Shown in pieces: positions 61,735-64,000 of a stretch of DNA of 64,000 nucleotides; the stretch's first letter is position 1; each line of letters opens with the position of its first letter. The position numbers were made by a program, and so were the translations under genes. The stretch spans positions 252,245 to 316,244 of the forward strand of contig JBHIYN010000006.1 of NCBI GenBank assembly GCA_041984235.1, written 5' to 3'. The stretch comes from JBHIYN01 sp041984235. GTDB taxonomy: Bacteria; Pseudomonadota; Gammaproteobacteria; Ga0077536. A model generated the notes under the pieces. It did not search any database, had not been told where the DNA came from, and was given only the letters and a program-made list of their open reading frames with translations.

Positions 61735-62541
61735 CGCATTCCTCCCTGAAATCCAGGCTCCGCGGTCTGCGCGTCGGATAGCCGATATCTCGGATCCGGA
61801 ACGTGCCTAGCACTGAGTCCTTGTGTAATGTCATAGATTTACTGCTACCAGCAGTAGACCACATAGATCATCGCGCATACCGTAAAACCATAGCCGGTAA
61901 CCCAAATGCGGTAGGATGGGGGCGCCGACTTGTTATGGATCGCGCCAGCATTACCTCCCCCGTTCTCTGGAACATCAACGCATTCGCTCAGTGGCAAATC
62001 AGCGCCCGCAGACTCTCAAGCTCCCCCCAATCGAGCGACAGGCCTGAGGCAATACGCACGTTCCTCGACCAGTTCGCCAGCATAGCTGGCGACTGCTTTG
62101 GGTCCATGGAATCGCGGGAGTGGGGCCTTAAAGGCTGGCAGAACTCTTTACAAGCGACGACCTGCCGGACGCGCGACGGGCCGGAGACTGGCTAGGCGGC
62201 AGCAAGGACGGCCGCACCATATAGATTGGCAATCCTGCGAACGGCAAGAGACAGTCAAGCTAATGATAAGGGCAAGCAGATCGGACGCCCCAGGCCTCGC
62301 CAGAGTCCGCGATCGGGAGAGCTGTTTAGCGCTGGGGAAATGCTGTCCCCCGTCTGTAGTGTCCTGTACCAACTGCTGGGCCATAAACGTGCAAATTTGC
62401 ACATGCAGGCATGGGGTAAGTCGCGCAATAAAGTGTTGCAAGGAACGCGGCGTTGCCGACCCATCAGTGCCCTGCAGGAATTCCGCAGATCACGATGCGG
62501 TTTTCTTGCAGGGACAACGCCAGCACGGACCCGAATGCATC
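61735..62541. other. 807-bp divergent intergenic region of the low-GC module
   Basis: This region separates the two divergent gene pairs and should hold both promoters. A perfect 7-bp inverted repeat, TACTGCT-ACC-AGCAGTA, lies at 61840-61856, about 106 bases upstream of the lipoprotein start. An open frame of about 130 codons (61803-62195, plus strand) lacks a ribosome-binding site and any recognised motif; I do not support it as a gene. No RNA gene was recognised. Confidence 0.4.
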
Positions 62542-63075
62542 ATGGCCAAGATATTCGCTAAAACCCTGCTCATGGTGGTATTTCTCGCATGGGTCGACGG
62601 ATGTCTCGCCAAAGGCGGCAGGCAGGCACAGCTTCCGATCCTGCCCGAGATAGCACAATCGATCTTCGGGGCAGATGACGGCAAACCATCGACTCTGCAC
62701 AGGTCATTGGAGCGGGCCGCGAACTTCGCCGCAGAGTTGCGATATACAGAGAACGAACGATCTGAGCTGATAAGAAATCGCGACCAGTACGTAGAGAAGT
62801 GCTCCAAGCTGGTACTCAAAAAGTATGGCTACGAAGACAGTCTCGCAGACACCTACTGTAACGACACCGTAGACAGCGAAATATCGCGGAAGATCAAACG
62901 ACTCGACCAAATAGCCGAGGAAGCGCGCAATCGGATTATCGGCATTGTGCTGAACAACCACTTGCTGCTGCGAGAGGCCCTGGAAGACCAGGACGTCAGG
63001 CGCGAACTCGAACGATTCTCACAGCCGGCCGCGTCGAAACCGGCGCCCACACCCGGAAGCGGCGGCGGCGAATGA
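62542..63075 (+). CDS. Small exported protein of unknown function
   Basis: This gene encodes 177 residues from the ATG at 62542. A signal peptide (KIFAKTLLMVVFLAWVDG) is followed by CLA. This could be a lipobox Cys, although Asp at -2 is atypical, or a signal peptidase I site after CLA. The rest is helical and charged (ERSELIRNRDQYVEKCSKLV, ISRKIKRLDQIAEEARNRI) with two further cysteines. It ends in a Pro/Gly-rich tail and overlaps the next gene by 4 bases (ATGA). Probably periplasmic; the family is not recognised. Confidence 0.6.
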   Translation: MAKIFAKTLLMVVFLAWVDGCLAKGGRQAQLPILPEIAQSIFGADDGKPSTLHRSLERAANFAAELRYTENERSELIRNRDQYVEKCSKLVLKKYGYEDSLADTYCNDTVDSEISRKIKRLDQIAEEARNRIIGIVLNNHLLLREALEDQDVRRELERFSQPAASKPAPTPGSGGGE

Positions 63076-63689
63076 GCAGCGGCATGAAAACGGCCCTGGC
63101 ACTCGTCGTTACCGCCGTTCTCGGGCTGACAGGATGGTACATGCTCGGAGCATCAGGCGATTTGACGACTGAGCAGTATTCGCTGGAAGGCGATGGCCTT
63201 TTTATGTCCCAGGGGCGTGCTTTCATCTATCGAAAGAACAGCGCGGGCCGGAAGGTCTTCTGTGCGGAGCCGTTTTCTGATTTCGGCATAAACGCAACGC
63301 GCACACACGCATCGAAGATTGGAGGAGATGGGCCGGGGCTGGATCAATCGGCTAAGCAGGCGCAGGAGATTCAAAAGCTCTATGACCGCTCCCACTCGAT
63401 TCAGTTGTTACGAGACATTCTCTACAGGACGTGCGAAGCGTATGCCAACGAACTGCTGAGAGAAGATGACTTCAGAAGACTTTTCCGCCAAACCGTAGCT
63501 CTGAGCACATTCTTACTCGGCACGGAACGGATTAGTGACGTCAACGAGCACAACAAAGGGTTTGCCAAGGACATTACTGCCATACTCCGCCAAGTGGCCT
63601 CGAGAGGCTTGGCGGCCGACGCCGCGGAGGCGGGCAGTGACCCGCGCGAGGACATACGGGAAATCATTCAAGGCAGCATCGTTCAATGA
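63072..63689 (+). CDS. Membrane-anchored protein with CAEP / QLLRD-LYR-CEAY motifs, unknown function
   Basis: This gene encodes 205 residues. One hydrophobic segment (ALALVVTAVLGLTGWYMLG, about 8-26) anchors it to the inner membrane. The periplasmic part carries VFCAEPFSD near residue 63 and HSIQLLRDILYRTCEAYANELL near 108-129. From memory this motif pair recurs in many short uncharacterised bacterial proteins, often with a conserved Ser/Ala-rich segment between the two motifs. I know of no assigned function. It overlaps the preceding gene by ATGA and closes the low-GC module. Confidence 0.65.
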   Translation: MSSGMKTALALVVTAVLGLTGWYMLGASGDLTTEQYSLEGDGLFMSQGRAFIYRKNSAGRKVFCAEPFSDFGINATRTHASKIGGDGPGLDQSAKQAQEIQKLYDRSHSIQLLRDILYRTCEAYANELLREDDFRRLFRQTVALSTFLLGTERISDVNEHNKGFAKDITAILRQVASRGLAADAAEAGSDPREDIREIIQGSIVQ

Positions 63690-64000
63690 CCTGGTCGGAG
63701 ATGATCCGGACTGCTCGAACGCCATAGGAAGTGTGACGGTCGCAACCCGAGGTACTAACCACCACCGACCCGGACGCAGTTTGTGCGAGGGATTCGCAAG
63801 CACCTGGTGCGCGCGCTAGTCCCTGCGCGGCGCCAGATGCCCGGGCGTCCCGACCCGCGCAGCGAGTCGGTCGAGCCTGGGAGGTGCTCATCGGCCTCCG
63901 CACGCGCCATTAATAGCGCTCGGCGTGATCATGCGCCGCGGCGCCCGGAAGGATTGACTCGCGCGCGTCGATGCGCGCGCTCACCCCTGCGGGGCGCCGG
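63690..64000. other. Terminal 311 bases, no gene seen
   Basis: GC content rises back to backbone level within this stretch, so the right edge of the low-GC module probably lies near 63.7-63.9 kb. I see no supported coding region, RNA gene or clear att-like repeat. GC-rich short inverted repeats are present but not distinctive. Confidence 0.5.

Noticed and set aside
61803..62195. Possible 130-codon gene in the low-GC intergenic region
   Set aside because: No ribosome-binding site, no signal or domain, and it lies where divergent promoters are expected; left unsupported.
1..64000. CRISPR array or prophage
   Set aside because: No regularly spaced direct repeats, Cas-like proteins, integrase or phage structural genes were seen on either strand.

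Overview
The window is GC-rich proteobacterial chromosome with the gene content of an environmental gammaproteobacterium. It carries a class I polyhydroxyalkanoate synthase, yidD, yhbY, lpdA, a TonB-dependent siderophore receptor, lytic transglycosylase lipoproteins and several aromatic or terpenoid catabolic enzymes. The order cannot be fixed from sequence alone; a Nevskiales/Solimonas-like lineage is a guess from the catabolic content. Two stretches are visibly lower in GC and have different codon use (about 14.1-28.0 kb and 57.6-63.7 kb). They read as acquired islands in a high-GC backbone.

Layout. 1-4.4 kb: an outer-membrane barrel gene cut by the window edge, a small exported protein, a cytochrome P460 plus AhpD-like pair, a divergent AraC regulator and a spermidine-synthase-like protein. 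4.5-14.1 kb: a catabolic cluster with a Baeyer-Villiger monooxygenase, a LysR regulator, an extradiol (BphC/HsaC-like) dioxygenase, a meta-cleavage hydrolase, an HsaA-like flavin monooxygenase, a carotenoid/stilbene-cleaving oxygenase and an FAD oxidoreductase. 14.1-28.2 kb: a defence island bounded by a decayed IS3 remnant on the left and a tRNA-Ser(CGA) 3' end on the right. It holds a translationally coupled three-gene minus-strand operon (about 1,011-aa unknown protein, 1,805-aa DUF1998-type helicase, 656-aa nuclease-helicase) plus a cytosine-C5 methyltransferase and a MutY/Mig-like mismatch glycosylase. By gene content this is closest to a Druantia type II system with a glycosylase added. 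A perfect 35-bp-arm palindrome sits at the tRNA end.

28.3-36.2 kb: a split version of the mycobacterial OtsB1 architecture (beta-phosphoglucomutase-like/trehalose phosphatase, then a GH65 phosphorylase), an MltF-type transglycosylase, a Sel1-repeat protein and an HDOD protein. 36.2-43.0 kb: phaC, lpdA-yhbY, a membrane-anchored C13/caspase-like protein, an SRPBCC protein, a zinc-finger protein overlapping yidD, and a NUDIX hydrolase. 43.2-50.8 kb: an iron-uptake pair (TonB receptor and PepSY membrane protein) below a Fur-box-like site, a single-chain acyl-CoA carboxylase and an NTF2-like protein. 50.8-57.6 kb: a second MltF-like lipoprotein coupled to a ZIP metal transporter, a PheA/TfdB-type hydroxylase with a VOC protein and a divergent TetR regulator around a clear palindromic operator, and a CDF metal exporter.

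57.6-63.7 kb: a low-GC module of four envelope-targeted proteins of unknown function in two divergent, internally overlapping pairs. One is a 1,131-aa lipoprotein rich in predicted coiled coil. The last 300 bases hold no gene I can support. All functional calls are from reading motifs; no database search was run.
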